The position numbers and the translations under genes are program-made. The notes under the pieces were generated by a model that worked only from the letters and a program-made list of their open reading frames with translations, did not search any database and was not told where the DNA came from. A stretch of DNA of 64,000 bases, taken from NCBI RefSeq assembly GCF_009760915.1, contig NZ_VIDQ01000019.1:1-64000 (forward strand). The letters are read 5' to 3'. Positions 63,166-64,000 of this stretch are shown piece after piece. The DNA comes from Azohydromonas aeria. GTDB lineage: Bacteria; Pseudomonadota; Gammaproteobacteria; Burkholderiales; Burkholderiaceae_C. Position 1 is the first letter of the stretch. Every line of letters begins with the position of its first letter.

Positions 63166-63591
63166 ATGACCCAAGAAAAGAACCCTTCCGCAGCCCCATC
63201 TCTCGGCCTCCTGGCACGGCTGCCGTGGTGGGTTGGCGTGCTGCTGGCAGCGGCGGCTTTCCTGTCGCTGCACCAGGCGGCCGGCGTCGGCCAGGTGCTG
63301 GTGCCGCTGCTGTGCCTGGTGCTGGCCGCCGGCTCGGCCTGGCAGCGCCGGCTGGCGGCGCGGGAGTTGACGCTGTCCAGGAACCCCGAGGCCGACGGCC
63401 TGGACACCGTGGACGCCGCCGACCCGCTGCACGCACCCGTGCAACCCGACTTCGAGGACACCGTGCCGCCCTGCCCGCTGTGCCACGGCGCCATGGTGCG
63501 GCGCGCGGCGCGCGGCGGGCCGGACGCGGGGCGGGTTTATTGGGGGTGCATGAATGCGCCGGCTTGCGGGGGCAGGCTGGACGTGGAGTGA
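63166..63591 (+). CDS. Membrane protein with C-terminal topoisomerase-type C4 zinc finger
   Basis: A 141-residue protein. Two hydrophobic segments (LLARLPWWVGVLLAAAAFLS and LVPLLCLVLAAGSAWQRR) are followed by a linker and a four-cysteine finger: CPLCHGAMVRRAARGGPDAG RVYWGCMNAPACGG, the pattern of topoisomerase I C4 zinc fingers. Related proteins are longer and carry a restriction-endonuclease-like domain (Mrr) between helices and finger; here that domain is missing, so this is a short variant. The role is unknown. I use the ATG at 63166 (MTQEKNPSA). No ribosome site is clear. Confidence 0.75.
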   Translation: MTQEKNPSAAPSLGLLARLPWWVGVLLAAAAFLSLHQAAGVGQVLVPLLCLVLAAGSAWQRRLAARELTLSRNPEADGLDTVDAADPLHAPVQPDFEDTVPPCPLCHGAMVRRAARGGPDAGRVYWGCMNAPACGGRLDVE

Positions 63592-63723
63592 AGAGTTCCC
63601 GGCGTTGATCCAACGCCCTTGCGCCGGCCAAACAGGCCCGTTGCCCCCCGCATCACCCGTTTCCCCGCCCCTTCGCGGCGCACCCTCCTTCGCCGCAGCC
63701 TGTCGGCTGTGCAGAAGCAGGTC

Positions 63724-64000
63724 ATGCGAGCCGGGCCATCGATCGCGCCGCGGCGCCGGGAGCCTTCCCTCAGGGGCGGCGCTTCTTCTCCTCTCGTCGC
63801 TGCTGGTCGCCGGCGCCCATGCCGGCGCCGCAGCGTGATGCAGGCGCTGCACGCGCCCGGCTTCGGCGACAGCAGCGCCCGCAGCATCAAAGAGCTGGGT
63901 CAGGTCGGCCTGCAGGGCTCCGACCGCGACGGCGCGGGAAGCCTTCGGCTACTCGAATCGGGCCGCGGCTTCGCCGACGTGCAGGACATCAACGAGCGCG
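63724..64000 (+). pseudogene. Probable broken HAF-repeat secreted protein gene (3' end outside window)
   Basis: The sequence reads as a secreted HAF-repeat protein only if the frame is changed. A signal peptide (ALLLLSSLLVAGAHAGAAA, 63776-63835) is in one frame and ends at TGA 63836-63838; the mature start MQALHAPGFGDSSARSIKEL lies in a second frame from the overlapping ATG at 63838; EAFGYSN is in a third, and FADVQDINER is again in the second. The second frame is open from 63724 to the window end, but its first 40 residues are Arg/Pro-rich and not a signal peptide. Several indels or sequencing errors are needed. The region 63592-63723 shows no gene. Confidence 0.45.

Overview
The window is very GC-rich, with strong G/C preference at third codon positions and dense genes on both strands. 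The gene content points to a beta-proteobacterium of the order Burkholderiales (Comamonadaceae or a near neighbour such as Ramlibacter, Rubrivivax or Caldimonas): a two-gene cyanophycin synthetase locus with its DUF1854/ABC-transporter partner, a PEP-CTERM protein, unfused hldA- and hldC-type heptose genes, and many small stress proteins (DUF2383, DUF4142, DUF883-like, GlsB, hemerythrin, DUF3149). This is inference from gene families. I see no rRNA or tRNA genes, no CRISPR array, no transposase and no prophage.

Layout. 1-9698: end of a degenerate phospholipase-D-like gene, a glycosyltransferase/PAP2 pair, a dispersed palindromic repeat cluster, hyi, a ParDE toxin-antitoxin pair, a DUF2334 deacetylase, a glycosyltransferase, and DUF2383, DUF4142 and topoisomerase IB genes. 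9839-23453: envelope-sugar region. A + strand ADP-heptose operon (hldC, gmhB, hldA, gmhA) is followed by a nucleotidyltransferase/HEPN-like pair and a Wzb-like phosphatase. Then comes an eight-gene - strand operon for a surface glycan (GT4, second GmhB-like HAD, GT9, NodU-type carbamoyltransferase, GT2, GT9, GT4, UDP-xylose synthase). 23454-32126: hybrid histidine kinase with an overlapping leader ORF, a divergent pair of low-complexity proteins (one acidic, one glutamine-rich), DUF421, a lipocalin fusion, a holin-like protein, a DUF883-like protein, GlsB and an isochorismatase-family hydrolase. 32180-37108: orphan sigma-54-dependent response regulator, fumC with a coupled acetyltransferase, an SDR, and a hypothetical gene. 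37146-43347: an ABC exporter fused to degenerate histidine-kinase and receiver modules, a small basic protein, two hemerythrins, DoxX and SirB2. 43394-51037: cyanophycin locus. 51078-64000: DUF4126, LrgAB, a glycerophosphodiesterase, a penicillin-binding-protein-like transglycosylase, a PEP-CTERM protein, metY, TerC/TerB, NhaR and a broken HAF-repeat gene at the edge.

The observations I rate highest are these. (1) Eight sigma-54-like -24/-12 elements lie upstream of scattered stress-type genes, with two divergent pairs and one identical 16-mer at two loci, in a window that also encodes a sigma-54 activator with an intact GSFTGA loop. (2) A 978-residue ABC exporter carries a C-terminal pseudo-kinase/pseudo-receiver tail. 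(3) A 32-base dispersed repeat lies in frame inside the carbamoyltransferase gene. (4) A 35-codon leader ORF with a strong ribosome site overlaps the hybrid kinase start. All were found by eye and need computation to confirm.
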